A stretch of DNA of 64,000 nucleotides from Liberiplasma sp046541015. Its GTDB lineage: Bacteria > Bacillota_I > Bacilli_A > Izemoplasmatales > Izemoplasmataceae. The stretch covers positions 1-64,000 of the forward strand of contig JBKHEA010000006.1 in the NCBI GenBank assembly GCA_046541015.1, written 5' to 3'. Under the pieces are notes generated by a model, which saw only the letters and a list, made by a program, of their open reading frames with translations, was not told the origin of the DNA and searched no databases. Of this stretch, positions 6,970-16,178 are shown in pieces; position 1 is the first letter of the stretch; the number at the start of each line of letters is the position of its first letter. The position numbers were made by a program, and so were the translations under genes.

Positions 6970-8040
6970 ATGAACAATGTAAAAGATCGAGCTAAAGGGG
7001 CATTTATAGGTGCGCTTATTGGTGAAGCACTTGGGGTTGGACCTCATTGGTATTATGATTTAGAGGTTTTAAGAGAAACGTATGGGGCATGGATTAATGA
7101 TTATACAGAACCTAAAAAGGGTCGTTATCATGGGGGATTAAAAGCTGGAGAGCTTTCTCAACAAGGCTGGATTATTAAAGAGATGGCACGCTATTTATCA
7201 ACCAATAAAGGGTATGATTTTAATACCTTTACTCAGTGGATGGATGATATTATTTTACCGCAAGTTAGTGATGATCCTTTAAAAGGGATTGGCGGTTATA
7301 CCTCACAAATGATGCGTCAAGTGTATCATGGCCGTGTGATTGAAAAATTAGATTGGAATCAAGTCGCAAGTATCGCAGATACCACAGAATCGCTTGAACG
7401 CAATATTCCAACTGCGATTTATTATGCCAATGATCTTAAGAAACTCAGTTTAGTGATCGCAGAAAATACAGCCCTCACGCAATCAGATAATGTAACAGGT
7501 TCAATGAGTGTTGCTTATAATGTTGTGCTAGCGTATTTAATACAGGGGAATCCGTTAGATAAAAATATTAGTGGTAAACTAATGAAACTTGTTTATAAAA
7601 AAGAACTACCTTTCTTTGCGGTTACATCTGAAAATTTAGGAAAACCCATGGTTGGTCGAGACGTCAGTGATGTCAATGGACTCTTTGCATCGCCCGATGC
7701 GCTTTTATCGCCATCACACATGGCAGAAGCCGCAGAAGATCCTTTGATTAAAATAGAGCCTGCTTGGAAAGCGAGTATCGTTTATGGCATGCCTTGCGCG
7801 ATTTATCATATGTTGCCTGCTGTTTATTATTTATCAGCGCGTTTCAAAGATGATTTTGAATCGGGGGTTTTGCATGCCATTAATGGCGGTGGACAAAATC
7901 AAGTACGTGCGATGTTAACTGGGGCATTAATTGGTGCCCAAGTTGGCCTTTCAGGCATTCCTAAACGTTTTATTGAAGGTTTAAAAGATCACGAAACCTT
8001 ACTTAAAATAGCCGATGATTTAACCAACCATTTAGATTAA
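6970..8040 (+). CDS. ADP-ribosylglycohydrolase/J1-crystallin-like protein with degenerate metal site
   Basis: 356 aa from ATG 6970 (AGAGGTG upstream; the frame runs in from 6937 without a better start). The opening DRAKGAFIGALIGEALG at 6-22 is the start of the ADP-ribosylglycohydrolase fold. The positions that normally hold metal-binding acidic residues are changed: AGELSQQGW (59-67) replaces the usual GxxTDDT-type motif, and NGGGQNQVRAMLTGALIGA (305-323) replaces the GGDTDT motif. This resembles non-hydrolytic J1-crystallin-like members. Catalysis of ADP-ribose removal is therefore doubtful. It stands alone, followed by a terminator. Confidence 0.75.
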   Translation: MNNVKDRAKGAFIGALIGEALGVGPHWYYDLEVLRETYGAWINDYTEPKKGRYHGGLKAGELSQQGWIIKEMARYLSTNKGYDFNTFTQWMDDIILPQVSDDPLKGIGGYTSQMMRQVYHGRVIEKLDWNQVASIADTTESLERNIPTAIYYANDLKKLSLVIAENTALTQSDNVTGSMSVAYNVVLAYLIQGNPLDKNISGKLMKLVYKKELPFFAVTSENLGKPMVGRDVSDVNGLFASPDALLSPSHMAEAAEDPLIKIEPAWKASIVYGMPCAIYHMLPAVYYLSARFKDDFESGVLHAINGGGQNQVRAMLTGALIGAQVGLSGIPKRFIEGLKDHETLLKIADDLTNHLD

Positions 8041-8071
8041 TCTACTTTTTTAAGTATGTAATCAATCAGAG

Positions 8072-8107
8072 CACCCTAGTCATGAACATGACTAGGGTGT
8101 TTTTTTA
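8072..8107 (+). terminator. Intrinsic terminator
   Basis: Very strong stem CACCCTAGTCATG (8072-8084) / CATGACTAGGGTG (8087-8099) and T7, between the ADP-ribosylglycohydrolase-like gene and the antiporter-like gene. Confidence 0.9.
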
Positions 8108-8179
8108 GGGTAATAAGGTTTAAACTTTAATCATTTTAGTGTATTATTTTCTTAAAAGATAGTTAAGTAGGTGTAATGT

Positions 8180-9790
8180 ATGGCATTTATTCCAATTTAC
8201 CTTATTGTTATTCCCATTTTATCGAGTTTAATTATTTATCTGATTAAAGGGAAAAATGTCCATTATATGGCACTCATTAGTCAAGCGGTACTGACTGTTT
8301 TAGCCATTCTTTATTTTTATACGTTTAGAGATGATGGGAATTTTTTAGCGCCACTTGTTCAAATAGGCGGTTGGGAAACACGTGTTGGGATTAGTTTAAG
8401 GGTCGATAGTTTAAGTATGAGTTTTGTGTTTTTAACTCTTTTTAGTTGGTGGATGATTTTAATCTATGTGTTTGATCGTAAGAAACAAGACCATAACTTA
8501 TTATTCTTTTTAATCTTTTTACAAGGGGTTTTTCTTGGGATTATTCAAACCAATGATTTATTTAATATGTTTGTGTTTGTAGAACTAACGACTATTATTG
8601 TCACCATCTTAATTGCTTATAAGAAAACAGGCAACGCATTTCGATCTGCGCTTTACTATTTACTGCTCAATACATCAGGGGTTTTAGCCTTTTTAGTTGG
8701 GATTATTCTTATCTATAATATCTTTGGAACCATTAATATTCAGATTATTACTGAGAACATGGTTTTTTATAAAGATACCATCGTGGTTAGGTATGCCTTT
8801 GCATTAATGCTTGCAGGTATAAGTGTAAAAGCTGCGTTATTCCCAGTATTTACTTGGTTACCTAAAGCCCATGGGTCTGCACAAAGTGCGATAAGTGCCC
8901 TTTTAAGTGGACTAGTGGTTAAAGGGGGACTTTATTTATTCATTCGTATCAATCAAATGTTTTCAGCGGTTTCCTTTAATATGTCCTTGTTTTTCTTTGT
9001 GATTGGAGCGATTACAGCCATACTCGGAATACTCTTTGCGATTAGTCAAAAGGATTTAAAACAAATGTTAGCTTATTCTACGATTAGCCAAGTAGGATTG
9101 ATTGTTATAGGACTATCAAGTTCTAATCAGCAAGTCTTTTTTGGTGGAATTTATCATATTTTTAATCATGCATTGTTTAAAATTTTACTATTCTTGAGTG
9201 TTGGTGTTATAATTAAAGTCTTTAGTACAAAAACTATTGATAATATAAGAGGTGTCGCACGCACAATGCCTTTTATTAGCACAGCAATGATTATAGGCAT
9301 GCTTGCGATTACAGGGGCACCTTTATTAAATGGCTTTATTAGTAAATCGATTATCTTATATGGGTTCACTGGCACTAGTATACAGTACTGGACCTTATTT
9401 ATTGCGAATATTGGAACTGCGACCTTATTCATGAAGATGGCGATTATTTTTATTGGCCCTAAACAAGTAAGTTATAAAATGCCACACGCAAGCTATGATG
9501 TTGCGCTTGCTTTGCTTGCGCTTGCGTGTGTTTTACTTGGCAACTTTTATATTCCAATCGCAGATGGGTTCTTTGGGGTTGATTTCTCATCAATTAAAGC
9601 CTTTAGTTTAGGGGCACTATTTGATTATTCGCTCACGTTACTCATTGCCTTTAGCTTGAACTATTTCTTTATAAGAAAAGATTATAAGTTCATTAAAAAG
9701 TTTAGACATTTCAATCTATCCTTTGAACATGCCAACTATATTTTTATTACCTATATCGTCGTTTTAACAGTATTCTTTGTATTCATTTAA
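8180..9790 (+). CDS. Orphan Mrp-D/NuoL-M-N-type proton-conducting membrane subunit
   Basis: 536 aa, about 14 membrane helices. It contains the proton-translocating core signature: a TM5 Glu in FVELTTI, a TM7-type WLPKAHGSAQSAISALLSG with Lys, and a second Lys-rich helix (SQKDLKQMLAYSTISQVG), then HALFKILLF. The best matches in memory are MrpD/MnhD of Na+/H+ antiporters and NuoM/NuoN. No other Mrp, Nuo or hydrogenase gene is in the window, and the gene has its own terminators on both sides. It may act alone as a cation/H+ antiporter or join subunits encoded elsewhere. Confidence 0.85.
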   Translation: MAFIPIYLIVIPILSSLIIYLIKGKNVHYMALISQAVLTVLAILYFYTFRDDGNFLAPLVQIGGWETRVGISLRVDSLSMSFVFLTLFSWWMILIYVFDRKKQDHNLLFFLIFLQGVFLGIIQTNDLFNMFVFVELTTIIVTILIAYKKTGNAFRSALYYLLLNTSGVLAFLVGIILIYNIFGTINIQIITENMVFYKDTIVVRYAFALMLAGISVKAALFPVFTWLPKAHGSAQSAISALLSGLVVKGGLYLFIRINQMFSAVSFNMSLFFFVIGAITAILGILFAISQKDLKQMLAYSTISQVGLIVIGLSSSNQQVFFGGIYHIFNHALFKILLFLSVGVIIKVFSTKTIDNIRGVARTMPFISTAMIIGMLAITGAPLLNGFISKSIILYGFTGTSIQYWTLFIANIGTATLFMKMAIIFIGPKQVSYKMPHASYDVALALLALACVLLGNFYIPIADGFFGVDFSSIKAFSLGALFDYSLTLLIAFSLNYFFIRKDYKFIKKFRHFNLSFEHANYIFITYIVVLTVFFVFI

Positions 9791-9807
9791 TGGCTATAGT
9801 TAAGAAA

Positions 9808-9842
9808 AAAACCCCTCTTTACTTAAAGAAAGGGGTTTTATG
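9808..9842. terminator. Bidirectional terminator between convergent genes
   Basis: AAAACCCCTCTTT (9808-9820) pairs with AAAGAAAGGGGTTTT (9825-9839); A-rich and T-rich flanks let it work for both the antiporter-like gene and the AEC transporter. Confidence 0.85.
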
Positions 9843-9850
9843 ATGCTTTG

Positions 9851-10825
9851 CTAAATTAATCCAAGGGATTTAAATAAAGTGATTGCGATAAATAAGGTAA
9901 CGACTGCACAAATTGTCGTTGCGATTACCACTTGAGATGCAAATTCATCATCCCCATTTAATCCTTTAGTAACAGCAACACTTGCGATGGCAACGGGTGA
10001 TGCAAAAAGCGCAATCATGGTTATATAGGCATCTCCAAAGTTAAATAAGTTTCTAAATAGATAAACCAAACTAAACGCCACCACTGGCACCATGCTCATT
10101 CTTAACCCAACACTCACAAGTATCTCGCTTTGATTAAGTTTTAACCTAGATAGTTTAATCTTAGCGCCGATTGCGATTAATGCTAGGGGTGTTAAGGTTT
10201 GATTAATCATGGTTAGAGTATCTTCAACGAAAGGTATTTGATTGAGGTTTAGTCCACTAAGTATCTTTAAGAAAAAGAAGCTGATACCTAAATAGATTGA
10301 TAGCATAATTGGATTAAGAAATGTTTTTTTAAGAAAATGGGATAAGGATTCTTTCACTGAATCTTTATCTTTAAACCATTTAAACGCAAAAATACTTAAA
10401 GTATTGGTTAAAGGTAAAATAAAGGCATTGGCAATCACTAAATAAGTAACCGCATTAGCCCCGCCTAAACGCTCGGCTAAAGGCAAACCAATAATCACAA
10501 AATTTCCTCTAAAGACTGCTTGCATAAGAACTGCCTTTTTAGCTTTTTCAAAGGGGGTTAGGTTAACGATGAGATAGCCGATTAGAGTAGTGAGTAAAAA
10601 TATACCGATTATAAAGCCAATGACAGAAAAATTAATCGTTTCTAGTAAATCACTTCTAGCTAAACTTAAAAAAATCGCGACTGGCAAAGCCACATAAAAA
10701 ATATACCGATTCATTTGATCGGCAAAGTGATCATTTAGTATATGTACTTTTACTAAAAAAGCACCTAGTAAAGCTAGCAATAATAAAGGCATTAAAGCTT
10801 GAATTGAAAATAGTAACGCGTCCAT
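9851..10825 (-). CDS. AEC-family (auxin efflux carrier/MdcF-like) transporter
   Basis: 324 aa from ATG at 10825, chosen because GGAGGA (10831-10836) has 5-nt spacing; an upstream GTG at 10843 would place the RBS inside the gene. About ten helices in two five-helix repeats, each with a family motif: LLALLGAFLVK early, then QAVFRGNFVIIGLPLAERLGG and later PVAIASVAVTKG. Bacterial AEC proteins carry malonate, malate or other organic anions; the substrate here is unknown. Single gene, transcribed opposite to both neighbours. Confidence 0.8.
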   Translation of the reverse strand: MDALLFSIQALMPLLLLALLGAFLVKVHILNDHFADQMNRYIFYVALPVAIFLSLARSDLLETINFSVIGFIIGIFLLTTLIGYLIVNLTPFEKAKKAVLMQAVFRGNFVIIGLPLAERLGGANAVTYLVIANAFILPLTNTLSIFAFKWFKDKDSVKESLSHFLKKTFLNPIMLSIYLGISFFFLKILSGLNLNQIPFVEDTLTMINQTLTPLALIAIGAKIKLSRLKLNQSEILVSVGLRMSMVPVVAFSLVYLFRNLFNFGDAYITMIALFASPVAIASVAVTKGLNGDDEFASQVVIATTICAVVTLFIAITLFKSLGLI

Positions 10826-10911
10826 AAAAATCCTCCAGTCCACTTATATTATACGCATTTTTTTAAAAAATGCACGACTTTAATCTATACAGCATGCGTT
10901 TTTAGTGATAT

Positions 10912-10925
10912 GGTATAACTATACC
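10912..10925. promoter_or_regulatory. Palindrome at the threonine aldolase promoter
   Basis: GGTATA-AC-TATACC, arms perfectly inverted, sits where the -10 region would be. It may be an operator or simply the -10 element; not resolved. Confidence 0.3.
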
Positions 10926-10943
10926 AATTAAGGAAGTGAACAC

Positions 10944-11960
10944 ATGATAGATTTTAGAAGTGATACCGTCACAAAACCAACAGAAAAGATGCGTCAAGCT
11001 ATGGCTAATGCTTTAGTTGGTGATGATGTTTACCAAGATGATGAAACGGTAAAAGAGCTAGAACGTTTAGCTGCTTTAAAACTAGGTAAAGAAGCTGCTC
11101 TTTTTATCCCAAGTGGGACAATGGGTAATCAAATTGCGATTATGGTCCATACAAAACGTGGTGATGAGATAATCGTTGGTAGTCACGCGCATATTAAGCA
11201 GTATGAAGTCGGTGCAGCCGCTGTATTAAGTCAAGTAAGTTTTGAGTTGGTCGACGATTCATTAGGCTATATGAATCCAAAGGCTATATTAAATGCCATA
11301 AGAAGTAACGATATCCATTATCCAACTACAAGTTTAATCTGTATAGAAAATGCGCATGGATCTGGGAAAGTTATGCCACTTAAAGTGATGAAAGAGATTT
11401 ATCAAATCGCAAAGGACCATGATTTAAATGTTCATTTAGATGGTGCTCGAATATTTAATGCAGCACTTAGCTTAAATATTGATGTTGCTGATATCGCAAT
11501 GTATGCTGATTCTATAATGTTTTGTTTATCTAAAGGACTTGCTAGTCCAATTGGAAGCATCCTTGTAGGGTCAGAGGCGTTTATAAACCGTGCTAGAAAA
11601 TACCGAAAAATGCTTGGTGGAGGGATGCGCCAAGTGGGTGTTATTGCAGCACCAGGTCTTATAGCTTTAAATGAAATGACTAAGCGGTTAGAAGAAGATC
11701 ATGAAACCGCGCAATATCTTTCAACTAAGCTCAAGCAATTAGATGGGTTTATTGTTGATGAAAGTGCACTAATGATTAATATGGTTTTCGTTAAAACTCC
11801 AGTAGACCTTAATCGTTATAAAGATGCACTTCGTAAAAAAGGGTTCATAATTGGCGGTTATAAAGGAGAGTATTTAAGATTAGTTACGCATTATGAAATA
11901 ACAAAAAAAGCCATCGATATGTTCATCGAGGCTTTGAAAAGTATCCTTTTACTAAAGTAG
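10944..11960 (+). CDS. ltaE: Low-specificity L-threonine aldolase
   Basis: 338 aa PLP enzyme that cleaves threonine or allo-threonine to glycine and acetaldehyde. Visible motifs: FRSDTVTKPT at 4-13, IPSGTMGNQ at 55-63, HLDGARI with Asp166 for the PLP ring nitrogen, and the Schiff-base Lys197 in CLSKGLASPIGS. It could supply glycine and, with deoC elsewhere in the window, contribute to acetaldehyde. ATG 10944 follows AAGGAAGTG. A near-perfect palindrome GGTATAACTATACC (10912-10925) lies at the promoter. Confidence 0.92.
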   Translation: MIDFRSDTVTKPTEKMRQAMANALVGDDVYQDDETVKELERLAALKLGKEAALFIPSGTMGNQIAIMVHTKRGDEIIVGSHAHIKQYEVGAAAVLSQVSFELVDDSLGYMNPKAILNAIRSNDIHYPTTSLICIENAHGSGKVMPLKVMKEIYQIAKDHDLNVHLDGARIFNAALSLNIDVADIAMYADSIMFCLSKGLASPIGSILVGSEAFINRARKYRKMLGGGMRQVGVIAAPGLIALNEMTKRLEEDHETAQYLSTKLKQLDGFIVDESALMINMVFVKTPVDLNRYKDALRKKGFIIGGYKGEYLRLVTHYEITKKAIDMFIEALKSILLLK

Positions 11961-11980
11961 CTAAAGGCTACTTTTTAATT
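11954..11980. terminator. Bidirectional terminator between convergent genes
   Basis: AAAGTAGC (11954-11961) / GCTACTTT (11967-11974), loop TAAAG, followed by T-rich sequence. Stop codons of both flanking genes lie in the hairpin. Confidence 0.75.
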
Positions 11981-12890
11981 TTTTAATGGCATCTATGGTG
12001 CGTTTTGGTAAGTTGATTGGTTTAATCTTTAAGTAGTCATGATAAGCAGCTTTTAAACCTTCTAATAGTTCAGTTTGAACTACCAATTGATTATTTAAGT
12101 TTGAGACATCTAATACATAATTCATTGGATAAAACGGAAAATAGTGTGTTGTTGGTACATTATCTAAATCAACCCATTTGATGGTTACTTCTTTATTCAT
12201 TGCTTTAGCACACGCTTTAACAAAGGCATCAAAGTGTATACTTTCATTCATGCCAACATTGTAAGTGTTGGCACGATAAGTTCGTTTTATCATAGAGCTG
12301 ATGATTTTAGCTAAGTCTTTGACATAGATAAACTGAATATGATTATTGCTTTTTGGAATAAAAACCGGGTCATTATTTTCTATTAAATGAAAAATTAAAC
12401 GTTCTCTTAATAAATAATTATCTTCACCATAAACAAAGGGTGGGCGTATAATGAAAAGTTTTTCATGAGGAACCATCGACTCTAAATAGTTTTCACAAGC
12501 GATCTTATCTTTAGCATATTGTGCATAAGGAGAATTGCCACCAAGCGCCATGTTTTCCTTTATAGGTAAAGGATTGCTTGGGTCATAAACCGCACCTGAA
12601 CTAATGAACAAATAAGTCTTTAGGTAGGTCATATCAAGAGCTTTAACTAAAATATCTAGCTGATCACTCGTATACGCTGAAATGTCAATAACATGATCAA
12701 ACAGTTTTTCTCTTAATAAACTTGTGATAGCAACACTATCATTACGGTCAGCAACGAGTTCAGTTATTAAAGGGTCATTTAAAGGTTGATTACCTCGATT
12801 TAACACCGTTACTTGATAGGCATCCTTTAAAGTTTCTACGACATGTTTCCCAATAAAATAAGAACCACCCATAACTAATACTTTTTCCAT
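11961..12890 (-). CDS. NAD-dependent epimerase/dehydratase (extended SDR)
   Basis: 309 aa. The Rossmann dinucleotide motif GGSYFIGKH is at residues 8-16 and the SDR catalytic pair is Tyr125-xxx-Lys129 (YAKDK), with Ser97/98 in LFISSGAVYDP. Later IRPPFVYGEDN is typical of nucleotide-sugar epimerases. The exact sugar substrate is unknown and no polysaccharide cluster surrounds it. AGGTG precedes the ATG. It is a single gene with a long upstream gap. Confidence 0.8.
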   Translation of the reverse strand: MEKVLVMGGSYFIGKHVVETLKDAYQVTVLNRGNQPLNDPLITELVADRNDSVAITSLLREKLFDHVIDISAYTSDQLDILVKALDMTYLKTYLFISSGAVYDPSNPLPIKENMALGGNSPYAQYAKDKIACENYLESMVPHEKLFIIRPPFVYGEDNYLLRERLIFHLIENNDPVFIPKSNNHIQFIYVKDLAKIISSMIKRTYRANTYNVGMNESIHFDAFVKACAKAMNKEVTIKWVDLDNVPTTHYFPFYPMNYVLDVSNLNNQLVVQTELLEGLKAAYHDYLKIKPINLPKRTIDAIKKLKSSL

Positions 12891-13150
12891 GATAACACCT
12901 CCAAATCTATTATACCATATAATTTACTTAAGGTTTATTTGGCAAATTACTATGCGTAAGTATCAAAATATAATCATTTAATTTAGTGTCATAGTAGTTA
13001 TTAGTTGTTGAAAAATATAATAAAAGATAATATGTGATATAGTGATTATTTCTAGTACTTATTTCGTTTAGGCATAGTAACCCCATAATTGGTAGTATTT
13101 ATACACATAGTTAAAATCAATAGTTGATACTATTTATTCTAGTTTTCAAG

Positions 13151-13217
13151 TTGAACAAATAAACGCTATAGCGTACAATAAGGGTATAAAGTTTTTTATA
13201 GGGAGATTTTCCTATAG
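13151..13217 (+). promoter_or_regulatory. acyP promoter with operator-like palindrome and leader hairpin
   Basis: TTGAAC (13151-13156), 17-bp spacer, TACAAT (13174-13179). The spacer holds a perfect 12-bp palindrome ACGCTATAGCGT (13163-13174), a good operator candidate. The leader then contains TATAGG (13198-13203) / CCTATA (13212-13217), a hairpin directly before the AGGAGGG site, so translation could also be affected. The rest of the gap 12891-13150 is AT-rich and shows nothing I can support. Confidence 0.6.
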
Positions 13218-13228
13218 GAGGGTTAAGC

Positions 13229-13498
13229 ATGAAACACGCAATCAAATTAATTTTGCATGGGATTGTACAAGGCGTAGGTATGCGCTATTATGTGGCTCAT
13301 GAAGCAAGTTTGCTTCAGTTAAACGGTTATGTGAAGAATATGCTTAATGGCACAGTTCTAATTGTACTTGAAGGTGAAAAAGAGAGCATTGAGCGCTTTA
13401 TGAAAGCGCTGAATGCTCATGGCCCAGGAACTATTGATTATTTTGAAAAAGAAGCAATTGATGTAAAAAATTATAAAAATTTTGACATTAGATATTAG
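13229..13498 (+). CDS. acyP: Acylphosphatase
   Basis: 89 aa, full length for the family. The phosphate-binding loop HGIVQGVGMRYY at 10-21 supplies catalytic Arg19, and Asn37 in NGYVKN is the second catalytic residue. The enzyme hydrolyses acyl phosphates in the cytosol. First gene of a tight cluster with yjbQ (8 bp gap) and an RDD protein (9 bp gap). Confidence 0.93.
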   Translation: MKHAIKLILHGIVQGVGMRYYVAHEASLLQLNGYVKNMLNGTVLIVLEGEKESIERFMKALNAHGPGTIDYFEKEAIDVKNYKNFDIRY

Positions 13499-13506
13499 GT
13501 GGTAAA

Positions 13507-13914
13507 ATGAAACAAATATTACATACTATAACTGTTAAAACTACTGAAAAAGAAACATTTATCCCAATAACAACAAACGTTCAAAACATACTTAAGGAAA
13601 GTAAAATTAAAGATGGCATCGCAATCGTTTATACACCGCATACAACCGCAGGCATCACATTAAATGAAAATGCTGACCCGGATGTGTTAAACGATTTAAC
13701 CTACGCCTATAAGAAAACATTTCCTAATGATTCAAATTTTTTACATGGTGAAGGCAATTCTGATGCCCATTTAAAATCAAGTTTAACAGGGGTGAGTGAA
13801 ACCCTTATTATAAGCAACACAAAACTCTTGCTTGGTGTATGGCAAGGATTATATTTTTGTGAGTTTGATGGCCCAAGAAAACGTAAAGTTTATATCAAAA
13901 TACTAGGTGATTAG
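13507..13914 (+). CDS. yjbQ: YjbQ/UPF0047 family protein
   Basis: 135 aa, the usual length. Characteristic motifs are YTPHTTAGITLNENADPDV in the first half and HGEGNSDAHLKSSL, then LGVWQGLYFCEFDGPRKR near the end. Members form a trimeric barrel; a secondary thiamine-phosphate synthase activity has been described for E. coli YjbQ, but its biological role is uncertain. AGGTGG gives a clear start. Confidence 0.9.
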   Translation: MKQILHTITVKTTEKETFIPITTNVQNILKESKIKDGIAIVYTPHTTAGITLNENADPDVLNDLTYAYKKTFPNDSNFLHGEGNSDAHLKSSLTGVSETLIISNTKLLLGVWQGLYFCEFDGPRKRKVYIKILGD

Positions 13915-13923
13915 GAGGATCTC

Positions 13924-14346
13924 ATGCAACTAAAAAAACATATGCCTGCGCAGTTTAATGACCGGATTGCAGGCTTTTCTTTAGAAATGATGGTTATATT
14001 TTTTTCTTTATTAGTGATTATTTTTAATGCTTGGCCATTATGGTTTAATAGTGTCATTGTCATAAGTAGTTTTTATTTGGTAACATTTATACCTATGGTT
14101 TTTACTCCTGGACAAAGTTTAGGAAAAAAGCTATCAAAAGTCATTATTCTTGATGAAGACTATCAACCAATTAGTTTGAAAAAAGCTCATCTAAGAGAGT
14201 TTGCTAAATGGGTGTTTGGGTTTTTAACTTTAGGGATTTATTTCATAGTCGCTTTTTGGATGTTTATGAAGCGTTTAGACCGTCGTACACCTCACGATTT
14301 TTTATTTAAAACCCAAGTTGTATATAGTGAAGATTTAGAACTATAA
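13924..14346 (+). CDS. RDD-family membrane protein
   Basis: 140 aa with three or so hydrophobic segments. The N-terminal FNDRIAGFSLEM matches the Arg-Asp/Asp motif for which RDD is named, and RLDRRTPHDFLFKTQVV near the C terminus is the second family hallmark. The function is not known; some RDD proteins affect ion transport. Last gene of the acyP cluster with a GGAGG site. Confidence 0.8.
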   Translation: MQLKKHMPAQFNDRIAGFSLEMMVIFFSLLVIIFNAWPLWFNSVIVISSFYLVTFIPMVFTPGQSLGKKLSKVIILDEDYQPISLKKAHLREFAKWVFGFLTLGIYFIVAFWMFMKRLDRRTPHDFLFKTQVVYSEDLEL

Positions 14347-14373
14347 AAAAAAACGGCAAGCCGTTTTTTTTAT
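14345..14373. terminator. Bidirectional terminator between convergent genes
   Basis: AAAACGGC-AA-GCCGTTTT with poly-A and poly-T flanks, shared by the RDD gene and the DUF2177 gene. Confidence 0.85.
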
Positions 14374-14375
14374 TT

Positions 14376-14780
14376 TTATGCAAACAAAAGTTGATAGAAA
14401 AAATAGCTTATTGTACTAGTTGAGGCACCTAAGAAACTACCCCAAGCTAAATCAATTAGGGTTATTTTAAGTGGCCAATCTTTTAGGGTTGCTAGATTCG
14501 TTAAATCATACGTTGCATACGTAATAAACCCAAATAATAATCCGTAAAGTAATGCTTGTGTCCATAATTCTTTTTCAATCGCAGGCATAATCGCAAAAAA
14601 GACTAAACCACCTATAAATATTAGATAAAAAATGATAGCGGCTACCCAGTTCACGTCCGTTTTTAATAAATGTCCAATGGTTTTTTGATATAAATCTTTC
14701 GCAATAATACCTAACCATATTAAATCAATGGCGAAAAAAACGATAAAGGCAATAAGATAAATTTTCAAAAATAAGATCAT
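14376..14780 (-). CDS. DUF2177-family membrane protein
   Basis: 134 aa from ATG at 14780 (AAAGGAG upstream; an in-frame GTG at 14789 overlaps the RBS). Four hydrophobic helices, with FFAIDLIWLGIIAKDLY near the start and the family motif YATYDLTNLATLKDWPL in the second half, typical of DUF2177. The function is unknown; a single-gene unit. Confidence 0.75.
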   Translation of the reverse strand: MILFLKIYLIAFIVFFAIDLIWLGIIAKDLYQKTIGHLLKTDVNWVAAIIFYLIFIGGLVFFAIMPAIEKELWTQALLYGLLFGFITYATYDLTNLATLKDWPLKITLIDLAWGSFLGASTSTISYFFYQLLFA

Positions 14781-14909
14781 TATAATCACTCCTTTACTTA
14801 TATTTTATCAAATTAGATAGATTTTTAGTGAAATTATACAAATCTATTATTTTAATTAGAGTCTCATGCGTTATAATAAAGTTAAATCCTGTGAGGAGTG
14901 ACCATTTAC

Positions 14910-16178
14910 ATGTATAATTTGTTAAAAAAACGTATGATGATGCCGATGATATTTTTAGTGCTATTTCTAATGACATTTTTATTTGATTCACCAAACACAA
15001 TATATCAAGGCTATTTGAAAATTTTACAAAGTCCTAGTGTTTTAATTAGTGATTATTTATACATTGGTGGCTTAGGAGCAACATTGTTTAACGTCTCTAC
15101 AATCATGCTATTAAATATCGTTATGTTAAGATCTTTAAAGCTAAAAATGACTGGTCCAATATTTGCAGGACTTTTTACCATCGCGGGCTTTTCATTTTTT
15201 GGGAAAAATATTTTTAATACCATTCCTATTTATTTTGGAATTTATCTACATGCAAGAAGAATGAAATTAGAATTTAAATCTTTCATTATTGTTATTTTGT
15301 TTTCAACAGGGATTTCTCCAATAGTTAGTTTTATGATTTTTGGAACAAACTGGCCATTTTATATAGGTATTCCAGCTGGAATTTTAATAGGTATTTTTAC
15401 TGGGTTTATCCTCCCAACCATTTCCGCTCATGTTATTCGATTTCATAAAGGGTATAATTTATATAATATTGGGTTTGCGATGGGCATATTGTCTATGGTA
15501 TATGCAGCGCTTTTACAAAGTATATTTGGGTTTGATTTATTTCGTTTTGATTCAACCACAAGTAATCTTTATCACACCGAATTATTTGTTTTAGTTTTAG
15601 TGCTATCACTTATATTTATCATCAGCGGATTCATTAGTGATAAAAATGTATTAAAAAAATATCCAAAATTATTAAAAAGTACTGGACGATTAGTGAGCGA
15701 TTTTATTCGCGATTATGGCAAAGATATAGCAATGATTAATGTAGGAATCATGGGATTTATTTCATTGATATTCATTGTTACATTAGGCATTAAAATTAAT
15801 GGGGCAGTCATGGGAGGCATTTTAACCGTTATGGGCTTTGGAGCTTTTGGAAAGCACCCTAAAAATGCACTACCTGTAATGCTTGGTGCTAGTTTATGGT
15901 ATTTAATTGTTTTAAGCCGTGATGGCAGTGCTTCAGTAGGGTTACAAATTGCAGTGTTATTTGTTACCGCAGTTTCTCCTATTGCAGGAAGACATGGATT
16001 TTTACTCGGGATTGTTGCCGGCTTTGTTCATGTTGTATTAACCCCGTTTACTTACATCTTTCAAGGAGGTTTTGATTTATACAACAATGGGTTTGCCGCA
16101 GGGTTTGTTGCTGCAATCTTAATTCCAATTTTTGATTTTTTAAGAAAAGATAAAATAGAAGGTGATCTGAGTGAATAA
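14910..16178 (+). CDS. DUF1576-family membrane protein
   Basis: 422 aa from ATG 14910; a GTG at 14898 lies inside the GAGGAG site. About ten to twelve helices in two similar halves, each with a Gly-rich phrase ending in FGK (FTIAGFSFFGKN in the first, TVMGFGAFGKHP in the second), suggesting an internal duplication. The family is uncharacterised. It overlaps the next gene by 8 bp (GTGAATAA), so the two are translationally coupled. Confidence 0.7.
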   Translation: MYNLLKKRMMMPMIFLVLFLMTFLFDSPNTIYQGYLKILQSPSVLISDYLYIGGLGATLFNVSTIMLLNIVMLRSLKLKMTGPIFAGLFTIAGFSFFGKNIFNTIPIYFGIYLHARRMKLEFKSFIIVILFSTGISPIVSFMIFGTNWPFYIGIPAGILIGIFTGFILPTISAHVIRFHKGYNLYNIGFAMGILSMVYAALLQSIFGFDLFRFDSTTSNLYHTELFVLVLVLSLIFIISGFISDKNVLKKYPKLLKSTGRLVSDFIRDYGKDIAMINVGIMGFISLIFIVTLGIKINGAVMGGILTVMGFGAFGKHPKNALPVMLGASLWYLIVLSRDGSASVGLQIAVLFVTAVSPIAGRHGFLLGIVAGFVHVVLTPFTYIFQGGFDLYNNGFAAGFVAAILIPIFDFLRKDKIEGDLSE

